Shown here one piece after another: positions 52,135-63,338 of a DNA stretch of 64,000 nucleotides. Positions within the stretch are counted from its first letter, which is position 1. Each line of letters opens with the position of its first letter. Both the position numbers and the translations under genes were made by a program. Origin of the DNA: Bathynomus jamesi (taxonomy: Eukaryota > Arthropoda > Malacostraca > Isopoda > Cirolanidae); assembly GCA_023014485.1 (NCBI GenBank), contig JAJOZX010005635.1:186001-250000 (forward strand), given 5' to 3'. The notes under the pieces were generated by a model, which worked only from the letters and a program-made list of their open reading frames with translations, had not been told where the DNA came from and did not search any database.

Positions 52135-53255
52135 CTACATAAGAGGTCTGTTATTGACAACATTCTCAATTTCACTAATGAGAGTGAGAAGTTCAAAGAA
52201 TTCAATTTGTTTTTTACCTATTGATTTCTTTAGGCAATTCTTTATTGTTTGGATATTCCTTTCCCAGATTGCTCCATACCATGGTGATGCAACAGGGATG
52301 TATTTCCATTTTATTTTGTTATTTTGTAGATATGTTATGGTATGTGAATTTTGTAATATGTCATTTATTTGGTTTTCACCAGCCTTGAAATAGGTTGCAT
52401 TATCTGTCCAAACAATTTTGGGTACAGAATGCTTAGCACAAAATCTTCTAAAGCTATAAGACAAAGACACTCTAGAAGATGAACATGTGTAAAGTATGAT
52501 GTACATTTTTTGTTCTGTTGTTCCCAGACCAACAGTCAAACTTCCTGTATAGTCTATGCCAACTGTTTCAAAAGGCCTATTAAAGGTGACTCTCTCTGTT
52601 GGCAAATCAGGAGGATTGGTCTTCCTGAAAGATCTGGAATGAATCCTTTTGCAGGTGACACAGTTATTCAAAACTGTCTTTACAGTCATTCTGCCTTTGG
52701 GTATCCAATACAACTTTCTAATGGCATTTAATGTTTGTGGAACGCCCATGTGATAAAGTTCATTGTGTTTCTCTCTAATAATTAGGGTTGTAATGTGATG
52801 GAACCTAGGAAGAAGAAGGGGTTGTTTACTGTTATATGTGATTTGTGATTTGTTTAATCTACCCTTACATCTTAATAAGCCATCTTTGTCAATGTAAAGA
52901 TTCAAGTTTATTACCACAGAGGGTACTTTGTTCATTTGTTTACCAATTGTTAAAAATCTATTTCATTTTTGTATTCTGTTTGTTGTATGTGGTTAATCCA
53001 ATATTTGGTAGCTAGACTTGTATACATTTCATTATCATTATTTCTTTGTTTATTTATTTTCTTTAAACAGTTGTGAATGAATCTGAGACAGTAAGATGTT
53101 ACCCTTACAAGTTTGCCAAAGTCAGAATAACTGTTATAATCTAATAGTGGCTCAACTTTATTTGTGGTTATCATGTTAAGTTTTACATTAATTTGTTCTG
53201 CTGGCCACATTGTTTCATCCTGAATGAATTCAGGTCCATGAAACCAATTTTTTTA
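52135..53255 (-). pseudogene. BEL/Pao pol, linker and integrase
   Basis: The frame 53210-52950 is linker. The frame 52935-52135 carries the integrase: zinc-binding HNELYHMGVPQTLNAIRKLY with CVTCKR, then FETVGIDYTGSL (first Asp), KIVWTDNATYFKAG (second Asp) and PVASPWYGAIWERNIQTIK (Glu in WER). All three catalytic acids are present. The frame is cut at 52117 by the mariner. One frameshift separates the linker from the integrase. Confidence 0.92.
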
Positions 53256-53257
53256 TT

Positions 53258-55006
53258 TTAGTAATTTACAGGATAATCCTCTTGTAGAAAGTCTGCAGGA
53301 TTTTGTTTTGTTGGAATGTATCTGAAGGTTATGTCCAAATTTTGTCTAGCTTCTTTAATGTCTCTTAATCTGTTACGGACAAAGATGTTTTTTGAGTTTA
53401 ACTCATCAGAGTTGATCCATGCCAAGCAGATTTGACTGTCAAGCCAAATATATGTAGTTGTGATGTTTACATCATAATAGACTTCATGGAGAAATACTGT
53501 TATTTTTACAGCTAGATAACCCGCAAGTAGTTCAAGCTGAGGAATAGTTTTCTTTTGTTTTAAGGGTGTTACTTTCCCCTTGGCATAGATCAAATGGCTG
53601 CCATCCTCACCTACAAGGTAAGCGCAACAGCCATACACCTTTTCACTGGCATCACCAAATACATGCAAGGTTTGAGGTGTATCTCTGTGTCCACAAACTC
53701 TGGGAATATTTATGTTTTGTAATTTATTGAGATCTTTAGCTAACCTTTTCCAGCTATCTTGTTGTTTATTGGTTATAGGATCATCCCAGTCTACTTTCTG
53801 TTTCCAAAATTCTTGTAAAAGAACCCTGGATCTGATAGTAGAAGGAAGGAGTAAACCCATAGGATCAAATATTTTTGAACTTTCGGATAAGATCTTTCTT
53901 TTTGTGTTAGCTGTTGTATCTAAGGTGTAGCCTTTTGTGCAGAGTGAGTCATGAACTTTAGAATCTGAGTTCAAATCCCAGATCATGCCTAATGTTTTCA
54001 CCCTGTTTGTTGGTTCTGTTAATCCTTTGTCTTCTGATTTTATTTTTTGATTTAGTCTCTCATTATTTGTGATCCACTCTCTTAATTCAAAATTACCTTC
54101 TTTCATTATTTTATCTGCTTTTATGTAAACTTCATTTAATTCTGACTCTGTTTTGGTTGATCCTACAAGGTTATCTACATAGAAGTGATCTTTCAAGAAC
54201 TGAACAGTTAAATCATTTTCATCATACAAATTTAAGTGATGTTTGATGGTTAAAGCCAGTAAACTAGGACTTGCATTTGCTCCAAACAAAACCACATTAA
54301 ATTTAAATGTTTTAAACCCTTTATTTAAGTCATATGGATCATTAAACCACAAGAATCTTAGTTGATCTTTGTCATAGTTATTTTTCAGATGAATTCTCAA
54401 AAAAGCTTTGCTTATATCACTTTGAACTGCATAGTCATCTAATCTAAATCTTAGAAGGATTTTTACAAGGTCTGAAATAAGATTAGGCCCCTCTATGAGA
54501 CAGTCATTCAAGCTATGCTTATTGCCATCTTTAAGACTACAGTTATACACAACTCTAAGTTTTGTTGTGGGTGCATCCTTTCTATAGACTCCTGTGTGAG
54601 TAAGATAATGGCAGTTGTCTTTTTTAAAGGGGTGATCTTTAACTTCTTCAATGAAGCCTTTTTCTAACTGGTCCTTGAAAACATCATCATACATTTTAAT
54701 TCTCTTGTCATTTTTTAATCTTTTCATCAAATTATAGAGATGACCTTTAGCTACCTTTAGATTATCATTTAATTTTGGACTATTGATCTTCCAAGGTAGT
54801 TCAATTGAATAATGGCCATTTTCATACATGATGGTGTTTTCAAAATTTTCAGCCATTAATTGATTTTCATGTCTGTTGACCCCTGACTCTAATAGCCAGA
54901 GCTGTTGTACACCTTTATCTAATTCTTCAGTTGTTAATGATTTATTTAATATTTCAGTATTTATGTCATTATTTGAGTTGTGTAAGACCTTGTCATAATA
55001 GGGCAA
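53258..55006 (-). pseudogene. BEL/Pao pol, reverse transcriptase and RNase H
   Basis: One open frame of 582 codons. RT motifs: TTKLRVVYNCSLKDGNKHSL, AVQSDISKAFLRIHLK (first Asp), FGANASPSLLALTIKHHL, DHFYVDNLVGST (YVDN in place of the usual YVDD). RNase H motifs: LHVFGDASEKVYGCCAYLV, PQLELLAGYLAVKI, IWLDSQICLAWI and FRYIPTKQNPAD. The length and order are normal for BEL/Pao. Although this part is open, the element as a whole is broken upstream and downstream. Confidence 0.95.
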
Positions 55007-55009
55007 GTT

Positions 55010-55500
55010 TGTTAGTCATATATTTTTTTTTTCATTGTTATTTTATATTTATCTATGTGTCCCAGTGGAGCTATCCCATCTCCTATTCTGACTATGCCCT
55101 TCTGAATTAAGTGAATATAATCAGCTCCAATTAACATTTGAACATTATCTATTGTATCATCATTTAAATTTCTATCTGCAATTTTATATTGCTTTTTAAG
55201 TTGTTGTATTACTTTTTAAATTTGGTATTTTAAATTTTTGTTGACCAACTTGTTCAATGACTACTGCTTCTATGTTTGTTGTTTTATTCTCTGTGGGTAT
55301 ATCCAGATCTAAATTGACTGTACTATATTTTTCTTTCTGTTCATTTTCTTTGACAAATGATGTTATACACAATTCTTGTTCATTTTTATGAGTTTGTAGG
55401 CCTAATTGATTAACTAATGATTGATCTACAAATGTTTGTTGGGAACAAGAATCTATTAGACATCTTATAGGAGTTGTCCCACCTTTTTATTTTTTAAATC
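55010..55500 (-). pseudogene. BEL/Pao protease region, broken
   Basis: The minus strand reads RCLIDSCSQQTFVDQSLVNQ, the aspartic protease start with D in LIDS; intact relatives have DSGSQ, so Gly is replaced by Cys. LDLDIPTENKTTNIEAVVIE follows. Stops after KSNTTT and beyond break the connection to the RT frame. Confidence 0.8.
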
Positions 55501-55575
55501 CAAGGTTATTGTAGGTAGGAGTACACTAGAATTTTTATTGACATTATTTTTGATATATGTCCATTAAATGTTTTT

Positions 55576-56548
55576 TCATTTTTCTTTTTTTTGTTTATTT
55601 GAATTTTTAAATGAATCACAAAGACAAGAGACATGATTTAAACTTCCACAATTAACACATTTGAATCTTATTTTTGTTTTGCAGTCTTTGTTAGTATGTC
55701 CTGCACCTGTGCATTTAGTACAAAGGTTTAACTGAGAACACCTGTTTATCCGGGATTCTAAGTCTACATATTTAGTACATCGTGTGCTATTGTGATCATC
55801 AGCCGAACAAAATTTACACTTACGTACAAATTCTGTCGTAACATTAAAATTTTGTAGTGTAGGAGTTAGACCTATCACTTTTTGTTCTGATTTGTCTTTT
55901 TGTTGTTGGTTGTGGTTTGTTTTGTTTGAATTTTCTTTGTTTGGTTTATTTGTGAATCAATCTTTGTTTGTGAATCAATCTTTGAAGATTTGTACATTGA
56001 CAAAACATTTGGAAATTCATTCCTTATTTCACCAGGGTAGGGTATGTATTTCCCGTTATTCTTTGGAAAATATCCCTAATTTGGGTAGGTAAACAATCAA
56101 ATATTATGGCTTGGATAAACCATGCTGATTTCTCTAGATCTATGTCATTATTTTGTAGATGACCTAACATGCATTCAATTTCACAATAGAAATTGTACAG
56201 ATCCTGATGGTTATCCTTGGCTGGTTTTATATTTTTTAATTTTATTGCTAAATCATTTACTATTTCTTTTTTATTTAGGAAATTTCTTTCTAGTAATTTG
56301 AGAGCTATTTTATATGAACTGCCATTGCCGTAAGGCATCAACCAGTTTTAGGGCTGGGCCCTTTAAATAATTAAGCAGATAACTGAATTTGTCAACATCA
56401 GATATATAATCTTTGTTGCCAATTAAACTATCAAATTTTTCTAGAAAAGACTGAAATTTTGTTCGATCACCCTCAAATATTGGTACTTGTAATGTTGGTA
56501 ACTTGGCTTTTAGTTGTTTATTGTCACCATTAGAAATGGATGCATTTC
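55576..56548 (-). pseudogene. BEL/Pao gag, central and C-terminal part with CCHC knuckles
   Basis: The frame near 56540 reads NASISNGDNKQLKAKLPTLQ, VPIFEGDRTKFQSFLEKFDS and KFSYLLNYLKGPALKLV, the usual BEL/Pao gag core (LP.i.lP.F.Gd...W..F...F). One frameshift near 56330 leads to LKNIKPAKDNHQDLYNFYCE. The last frame has three knuckles: CKFCSADDHNSTRC, CTKCTGAGHTNKDC, CVNCGSLNHVSCLC. The upstream part is cut off by the piggyBac at 56553. Confidence 0.9.
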
Positions 56549-56882
56549 TTAACACTAGAACAGCGAAGCGGTCATTTTGACCGCTTTTTCGAAATTTAAT
56601 TAGCATATCTTGCTTAATTCGGATTAGTTCGCCGTCATATTCCATGAATGCCTTCACTACGCCAATAACCTTTTTGTGGTATAATATGATTAAAATATAT
56701 CTAATTATTTCACAAGATATTCAGCGATATTACTAAAACAGCGAAACGGTCACTTTGACCGTTTCTCATAAAAGCAATACAGGAGTGCTGTAAAGACTTG
56801 TCATAACATGTTCAATCTCGCTGTATGTTGTTGACAACAACACACGGCGGTTCAGTGTGTGTTGCGCTTCCAAGCTGCAAGC

Positions 56883-57359
56883 ATGTGTGCAAACCCCTCT
56901 CTTTCAAATGAAGAAATTCTTCGATGTTTGCAAGCAATTTCAGAATCAAACTCAGAAGGAAGTGATATATCATTGGACAGTGATGATGGTGAAGATGATT
57001 ATATTCCTCAGGCAGAAAGTTCATCATCTGAGTCAAATGAAGAAAGTGATGACCAGGCACAAACTGATTCAGCTAATAAAACGTTCAATGCTGGTCATGT
57101 TGCGGGTGAGTACAATAAATATTTACATCTTTGTCAGTTTCAGTATGGCGATTCGTGCATAAGTTTATTGATGATGATTAGCAATGATTTCGTGTCATAT
57201 TGTAGAACCATTATGGTTATATATATAAATATTATAATAGCACAGGCCCGTAGCCACGGGGGGGGGGGGGCAAGAGGGGGCAAAGCCCACCCTGTAAAAC
57301 ATTCTGCCCCCCCTGGAAAAACTCGGCACTTTTCACCACTGTTTGCCGAATTGAATTAG

Positions 57360-57409
<50 letters not shown>

Positions 57410-59081
57410 ATATATATATATATATATTATATATATATATTCCTTCATTGTCCCCCCTATCAATTTCTCCGCCCCTCCTACTCATTTGGTCTGGCTATGG
57501 GCCTGTAATAGCAACTTACCATTGTGCTTTATTACTTGCAGGAAAGATGGGAGGCTTTATGGGAAGAAAAAAGCGATGCGAAACTCCTGCTTTGATTGAA
57601 GTTAGTTCAGTTTTAACGGCGAAGGATGGCACAGAATGGGAGGTTATTGAACAAGGCAACAGAAATGAGGGAAAAACCCGATCACAGAATATTGTACGTG
57701 AAGAACCTGGCCCCACAGTTTATGCCAAACGACAAATTGCTGAAAATGATTTTTTGAGTGCTTTTAGATTGCTAATTGATGATTTTATTTTGAAACATAT
57801 ACAAAAGTGTACTCAAGCAGAAGCTCATAGACGATTGAAAACTACTTCATGGACTGTGTCACTGGAAGAAATTATGGCTACTATTGGCATCATGTTTGCT
57901 CGAGGAATATTGGCCAAGGGGCAACCTGCTGATGATCTCTGGTCAAAAGAGTGGGGACCTCCTTTCTTTCGTGAAACAATGGCACGAGATCGCTTTCGAG
58001 AAATTATGAGATACCTCCGTTTTGACATGAAGTCTAACAGATCTGAAAGGCTGAAAACGGACAAATTTGCACTGACATCTCAAGTTTGGAATCGGTTCAC
58101 CCAAAATTGCATTGCTTGCTACAGACCAAGCGAATATATAACTGTTGATGAACAGTTATTCCCCACTAAAGCAAGGTGCCCTTTTACCCAGTACATTGCC
58201 ACTAAGCCAGACAAATTTGGTATAAAATTTTGGATAGCTGCTGATACCAAGTCAAAATACTTCTTGAACGGATTCCCATACCTTGGTAAAGATGCAAAGC
58301 GCCCATCAAACCAACCGCTTTCAGAATATGTAGTTCTTCAACTTGTCGAACCATACCTTGGCAAAGGAAGAAACATTACGACTGACAACTTTTTTACTTC
58401 AGTGAGTTTATGTCGTAAATTACAACACAAAAATACTACCCTTGTTGGGACAATGAATCATGCCCGAAAAGAAGTGCCAATTGCCATCAAGAATTTGCGA
58501 GACAAAAGGTTCAACACTCATGTTTTGAAAAATGACCAAGCAACGCTAACTGTCTATCAATGCAAACCAAATAAAAATGTGATTCTTCTGAGCAGCGTGC
58601 ATAGCTGTGTTCAAGTTGAAGATAATGCAAAAGAACCCCTGAAACTGTGACTTACTACAATTCAACAAAATATGGAGTAGATATAGTTGATCAGATGGCT
58701 CGCAAATACAGCACTAAAGCTGGTTCAAGAAGGTGGCCCGTTCATGTTTTCTATAATATGTTGGACCTCGCTGGAATCAATGCAGCTGTTCTCTATAGGG
58801 AAGTTACTGGTAAGAACATTACTCGTCGCAACTTTCTTCTACAGCTAGCATTACAATTACGACAGGGTTTTAAAAGAGTGACGCAGAGCAGGATATCAGT
58901 GAAGACGACACTGCAGAGACAGATGTGATATTGTCCCGGAAAAGAAAACAATGCCAAGTGCGAATGTGCAAGCAAAATAAAACTTGTGAAATTTGTCACA
59001 AATGTAAAAAAAAAGGTATGTGGATCATGCACAAGCCACGTAATCAAGAAAATCATTTGCAAGAAGTGTTCTTCAACATAG
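56883..59081 (+). pseudogene. piggyBac transposase, one intron, nearly intact
   Basis: The start is ATG 56883 (MCANPSLSNEEILRCLQ). Exon 1 ends 57105; donor G|GTGAG, acceptor TTGCAG|GAAAG at 57541. The junction joins in frame to GKMGGFMGRKKRCE. N-terminal acidic region SDISLDSDDGEDDYIPQ. Catalytic acids: YITVDEQLFPTKARCPFTQY (D1), NITTDNFFTSVSLCRK (D2), KYGVDIVDQMARKYSTKAGS (D3). A Cys-rich C-terminal domain includes CEICHKCKKK. Frameshifts lie near 58630 (A run), 58875 and 59010 (A run). It ends at TAG 59079-59081. A host-domesticated role is unlikely, since it is inside a TTAA-bounded element. Confidence 0.92.
57243..57505. mobile_element. hAT MITE inside the piggyBac intron, 8-bp TSD
   Basis: CAGGCCCGTAGCC on the left and GGCTATGGGCCTG on the right. 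The perfect direct repeat TAATAGCA is at 57235-57242 and 57506-57513. It contains a G-run, CCCACCCTG-rich arms and a (TA)n core (57363-57440). It is in the intron, so it leaves the coding frame untouched. Confidence 0.94.
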
Positions 59082-59372
59082 AAAAGCACAGAAATGAAAA
59101 CTAGGATTTATTAGTAAGATGAAAAAAGGATTATTATTTTGCGAAGTTAACCCTAAAGTTTTATTAATTTATAAGCGTAATTGGTTTTATCGTATATGGT
59201 TATAAATAAATACCGTTTATTTACTTCAAATAAAATTAAATACCTGTAAAAAGTATAATTTTCCTTCGAAAAATACAAATGTAAACGTAAATTTAAAATA
59301 ATATTAGGTGGCGGTCAATTTGACCGCCTCGCTGTTATGGGTATGCAAAAATTTCAGCTGTTCTAGTGTTAA

Positions 59373-59751
59373 GACATCAATCAAACTTTGATTTGCATCT
59401 TCTAAATTATTTGGTAGATTATCTAAAGCAGCGTATAATTCATTTATATGAGAATTTTGTAAAAAAATATTCTGTTCTTGTTCACACAAGTGATGTATAT
59501 GTCTCTTTGCCAACATCTAATCCATCAGTTTCTGTAACAATTTCCTTGTCTATAATTATTATTTCCTGTTTAATTCTATTTAAACCACCCAAAATAGTAT
59601 CATAATCCCTTTTATTTGGATTTTCTTTGCTATTAAAGCTACTATTTAAAAGCCTGGTAATGACTCTCTCCCTTGCTGATCTCTTCCTTTTTAATTTAAA
59701 CTTTGCCTCAATTGCTTCACCTTCAGCCATATTTTGTTTATTTTTTTCCAA
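59373..59751 (-). pseudogene. BEL/Pao gag, N-terminal part
   Basis: MEKNKQNMAEGEAIEAKFKL starts at 59751 and is followed by KRKRSARERVITRLLNSSFN. One frameshift near 59500 leads into KRHIHHLCEQEQNIFLQNSH and INELYAALDNLPNNLEDANQ. The reading stops at the piggyBac right TTAA and continues at 56548. A basic N terminus and a following coiled-coil-like stretch are normal for BEL/Pao gag. Confidence 0.8.
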
Positions 59752-60153
59752 AAATAAGTCCCCAAAATCCTAAAAACCCTTTCAACTTTATAAATAAGCT
59801 TTATTTTATATTATGTATACAATACTTAAGCTTTAAGCTTGGTTAAATAGGCTAGGCTTTGGATTACCCTTATTCTAGAATTTTACCACATTTATGGCCA
59901 AATGATAAGTTTTGAAGTATTTGAATTATTTCTTATTTTTAGTTAGGGCTTCGTAATTTATTATTATTTATATATAGTAAATATCTGAAAAAGCCAAACA
60001 TGGAATAAATTCTGTTCAGATGTCAAAATGTTAGGCCTACTTTCTGGTCAATATTAACCATCAAAATTTGATGTCTAATTTATTTATTTTTTTTCTTTTT
60101 TTTTTTTTCTGTTTTGTTATTTTATTCAAGGTTAAGGTTTTCACAGCAAATAA
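59752..60153. other. BEL/Pao 5' leader
   Basis: A T-rich segment between the gag start and the primer-binding site, no gene. Confidence 0.7.
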
Positions 60154-60174
60154 CTCTTCCCCACACGGGCCACC
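60154..60174 (-). other. Primer-binding site of the BEL/Pao element
   Basis: On the minus strand TGGTGGCCCGTGTGGGG starts 8 nt after the LTR end. It opens with TGG, complementary to a tRNA CCA end. The match to a given tRNA was not checked. Confidence 0.65.
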
Positions 60175-60182
60175 ATTATAGT

Positions 60183-60725
60183 TATGGAAAAAATAGGTCC
60201 TGCTCCAACTAGAGTAGCCTAAACAGCCCAAGCTACGTTGAAGATGGAAGACCTAGGCTAAAGATGAACCAGCCTAGCTATGTGTCCATAAACTGGACTT
60301 CCATACTTTATTGTTAAACAATTACAGCTGAAATGTCAGCTTATTTAACCTAAATTTAATAACTGAAGGGAAATTTATGAACTTCTTACCTTGAAATGAT
60401 ATAAAATCTTAAATTTGATTTTTTGACACCAGTGATGAAATTTTTATTCCTGCTGCTTCTTCTAACCCTTCCTTTCTCTTCTTTACAGTAGTTGTCCTTA
60501 TTATGGCAATTTTTTTCTTCCAACAAACATGTTGCCATTTCTAGCTATGGGATCTTTTTTCTTTTCATCCCATGTTTGTTTCTTGGTTGGTGTCTTTTTA
60601 ATTTTTCTCAGCAAGAGTTCAAGTTCTCCTTCTGATTTACTTTTATTGTTATTATTTTTTAATGTCAATGTGACTTATCCAAGATTAGGTGGGTCTTCCA
60701 TTTTGGTACTCCCAAATTTTCCACA
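60183..60725 (-). repeat. 5' LTR of the BEL/Pao element
   Basis: 543 bp, the partner of 49976-50514. The high similarity of the two LTRs indicates a fairly recent insertion. The open frame at 60529-60729 is LTR sequence. Confidence 0.93.
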
Positions 60726-60730
60726 GTGAT

Positions 60731-61372
60731 CATGGATACGAGCAGGGTGCTGCACAATCTGCTGTAGGTCATTTAGGATAGAAAAGTTGTAAGCTAGTTC
60801 ACCAGAGATGTTGGTGAAATGGGAGGAAAGCCAAAGGTGGTGGTGAACATTGAAATCTCCTAAAATGGAGATTTCAGCAAAGGGAAAGTGGGAAAGAATG
60901 TATTCCACTTTGGAAGTGAGTTAGTCAAAGAATTTTGGATAGTCAGTAGAATTAAAAGAAAGATAAACCAGCACAGATGTATTTAGTTTGAGATTGGCAT
61001 GTAAGCCATAGCCAGAGGGTACAGAATTTGGAAGATTTGAGTTTGGGAATATGATAACAAGTTAGGTTATTGTGTACATATACGCAACATCCACCTTTGG
61101 TGAAATTGAGTATAGAGAAAGTAAGAGGGTACAGAAAAGGGGTTGCTGTCAGTTGTCCCAGACACCTGAGTTTCAATGAGGAAAAGAAGAGGAGGTTTAG
61201 AGGAAGAGAGGTGGTGTTCAACAGATTGAAAATTCGAGAGAAAGCCACGAATGCTGCAGAAGTTTATGAAAAGTGAATCAGACAGAGGTCCAGAACATCT
61301 CAAATGGGCGGTAGCAGATCCAGCCCTCCCTGGAATATTGAGGGATTTTGAGAGAAATGTGTTTGAGAGCAT
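60731..61372 (-). pseudogene. Jockey-like LINE, proximal endonuclease fragment
   Basis: From 61372 down: SLFINFCSIRGFLSNFQSVE, LLFLIETQVSGTTDSNPFSV (catalytic Glu in IETQ), then in the next frame GGCCVYVHNNLTCYH and KFCTLWLWLTCQSQTKYICA. The last frame has HFPFAEISILGDFNVHHHLW (GDFN) and ELAYNFSILNDLQQIVQHPA. The region matches the order of AP endonucleases of Jockey-type LINEs. It ends at the GTGAT duplication and continues at 49970. Confidence 0.85.
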
Positions 61373-61499
61373 GCTGGACTGCTCACAGGGTAGATGAGAG
61401 AAAAAGATCAGCTAAGGAGGATAGTGACAGGAGAAATGGGAATTCCAGCACTCCCTATCTTCTATCTGTCCCTCCTGGAGTACTTCCCTGGTTGATTGA

Positions 61500-62775
61500 T
61501 GTCCAATCTCCTCCTATTTGGATTCTTACAAGCTGCTTGGGGACTCCCAACATGGGTTTAGGTGGCATAGGTTGTGTCTCACCAACTTGCTCAAGTTTTT
61601 CCATGTCATGTGGAGTGAGTATGATAAAAGTAGGGTGATTGATATACTTTATCTCAACTTTCAGAAAGTCTTTGATAAGGTACGTCACTGCCAGCTAATA
61701 GCCAAAGTTGGCATGCTGGGTATCAATGGGGAAATAGGTAGCTGGATTGAAAACTGGCTGAAGAGTAGGCAGCAGAGGGTTGTAATTAAAGGGGGCTACT
61801 TCAGGTTGGGCCTCAGTCAGGGTTCCATTGTGGGGCCACTTGTTTATCATTTACATAAATGATATTGATGCTGGCATTGTCAGTAGGATTGCCAAATTTG
61901 CTGATGAGGCCAATGTTGGGATGCCTGAAGCAATTGAGCAACTGCATGTGAACCTACATAGGATAGGAGAGTGGTCTGAAAAATGGCAATTGCTGTTTAA
62001 CTTGGGTAAATGCAAGGTCATGCACATTGGCTACGCCAATCCCAAGTCAGAGTACTCCATGTTGGGGAGTAATATCGAGGCCACTGATTTGGAAAAGGAC
62101 TTGGGTGTGCTAATTAGCCCAGAAGCTGTTGGGTTATATCAGGAGGCAATTTTGATTTTGGAACAAGGAGATTGTGCTCTCTGTACAATTCCCTGGTTCA
62201 GCAGCATCTGGAGTATGCTGTGCAGTTCTGGCCATCCACCCTCAGGAAAGATATTGACAGGCTGGAGTGAGTGCAGGCGAGAGCGACAAACTTAATCCAT
62301 TCCATTAGGAATATGGGCTACAATTGATGCTTATGTGCCCTGAATTTGTTTTCTCTGGAAACTTGGAGGCTGTGGCCACTCTGCGGTCAACTCATCAATT
62401 GAGGTTTTCAAGCTCTTAATGGGTTCAATGATGTTAATTTTAGAAACATGTTTAGTTTAAATGATAACTCAACTTGCAACAGTGGTTGGAAGTTGGATTT
62501 GAAATGGTTTAGCACTGTATGTGTGGGTATTACTTTAAAATCTGACACGTGGAACAGGCTACCTTCAGAAGCTGTGAACAGTTCCTCTGTGGATTAGTTC
62601 AAGAAAAGGTTAGACTGAATCTTGCACCCTATTTGAGGATGTGTTACTGTCTTCTAGGATGGCTGTTTGAGAAGCTCGCTGTGACAATGTGTAGGAATTT
62701 TTCCCTGGCACCTGTTGCCATTGGTACCCCGCAGTATGGGCTGCAAGGTTTTTTGAGGTACTTCTTGCCCATGTA
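61500..62775 (+). pseudogene. LINE RT fragment (CR1/L2-like), broken
   Basis: LLGDSQHGFRWHRLCLTNLL, DILYLNFQKVFDKVRHCQLI (first RT Asp region: LNFQKVFDKV), GLSQGSIVGPLVYH, FIIYINDIDAGIVSRIAKFA then DEANVGM in place of FADDTKL (second and third Asp damaged). EQLHVNLHRIGEWSEKWQLL and LEKDLGVLISPE follow, with a thumb near 62200. ATG starts, stops and frameshifts split it. The tail at 62540-62775 looks like the C-terminal region (ETWNRLPSEAVNSSS-type reading). Confidence 0.82.
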
Positions 62776-62782
62776 AATCTCA

Positions 62783-62786
<4 letters not shown>

Positions 62787-62861
<75 letters not shown>
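62787..62861. repeat. (TG/TA)n microsatellite
   Basis: A TGTG then long TA tract follows the LINE fragment and precedes the mariner MITE. Confidence 0.95.
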
Positions 62862-62863
<2 letters not shown>

Positions 62864-63232
62864 CAGGGTGTCCCGTAAGTCTGGACCCATAGGGATTTAT
62901 AATATATTTTTTATTATGTTATGATTATTATTTTATTATTATTTTTTTATTATTATTTTTTATTATGATTTTTATTTGTGGGGCCACTTGAAAGCCAAAG
63001 TGTACGAGGTCAAACTTCAGAACATTTTCCACCTTAAAGCACGCATTGTGGAGGCGTGTCAAGAAATTTCTGCGACTGTGATTCAGAAAGTGCTGTCGCA
63101 GTGGAGATTGCATCTTCAACTATGTGTGCGACACAACGGCGGACACTTTGAACAGATTATGTAATAAATTTTTGGAGTATTTTGTAATTTTATTATTTTT
63201 TCCCTATGGGTCCAGACTTACGGGACACCCTG
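62864..63232 (+). mobile_element. mariner MITE, 369 bp
   Basis: CAGGGTGTCCCGTAAGTCTG at the left and inverted at the right. TIRs extend over GACCCATAGGGA. TA duplications at 62862-62863 and 63233-63234. A 63-codon transposase tail is kept inside. Confidence 0.94.
62976..63164 (+). pseudogene. mariner transposase C-terminal tail
   Basis: WGHLKAKVYEVKLQNIFHLK, then RIVEACQEISATVIQKVL and LHLQLCVRHNGGHFEQIM. It matches the last third of the copy at 51416-51970 (WGHLKTLVYAEKI, RIIEACNTITPDIIHHVL, LNLCIENNGGYIEHVL). All catalytic residues are gone. Confidence 0.88.
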
Positions 63233-63338
63233 TATATATATATATAAATAAAACTTGGTTGAATGGTTTGCTCTAAGGGAAGCGTAGCTTAGCGAGGAAT
63301 AGGAGGATGAAAAGATGGTACATGTTTATTTACAGACG

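Larger units (their letters stand above)
56553..59368 (+). mobile_element. piggyBac transposon, complete with TTAA duplication
   Basis: TTAA|CACTAGAACAGC on the left and GCTGTTCTAGTG|TTAA on the right; TTAA at 56549-56552 and 59369-59372. The inner palindrome GCGGTCATTTTGACCGC occurs near both ends and once more internally. 2.8 kb with a transposase that has one intron. It lies in the gag of the BEL/Pao element in the opposite direction, so it is younger than that insertion. Confidence 0.96.
49976..60725 (-). mobile_element. BEL/Pao LTR retrotransposon with both LTRs, carrying nested elements
   Basis: LTRs at 49976-50514 and 60183-60725 are closely similar. The 5-bp target duplication GTGAT is at 49971-49975 and 60726-60730. 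In the minus orientation the LTR starts TGTAG/TGTGG and ends CCATA. The order gag (three CCHC knuckles), protease, RT, RNase H, integrase is that of BEL/Pao. Two elements broke it later: a piggyBac in gag (56553-59368) and a mariner in the integrase region (51351-52117). Without them it would be about 7.2 kb, typical of the group. It carries no envelope-like frame that I can see. Confidence 0.93.
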
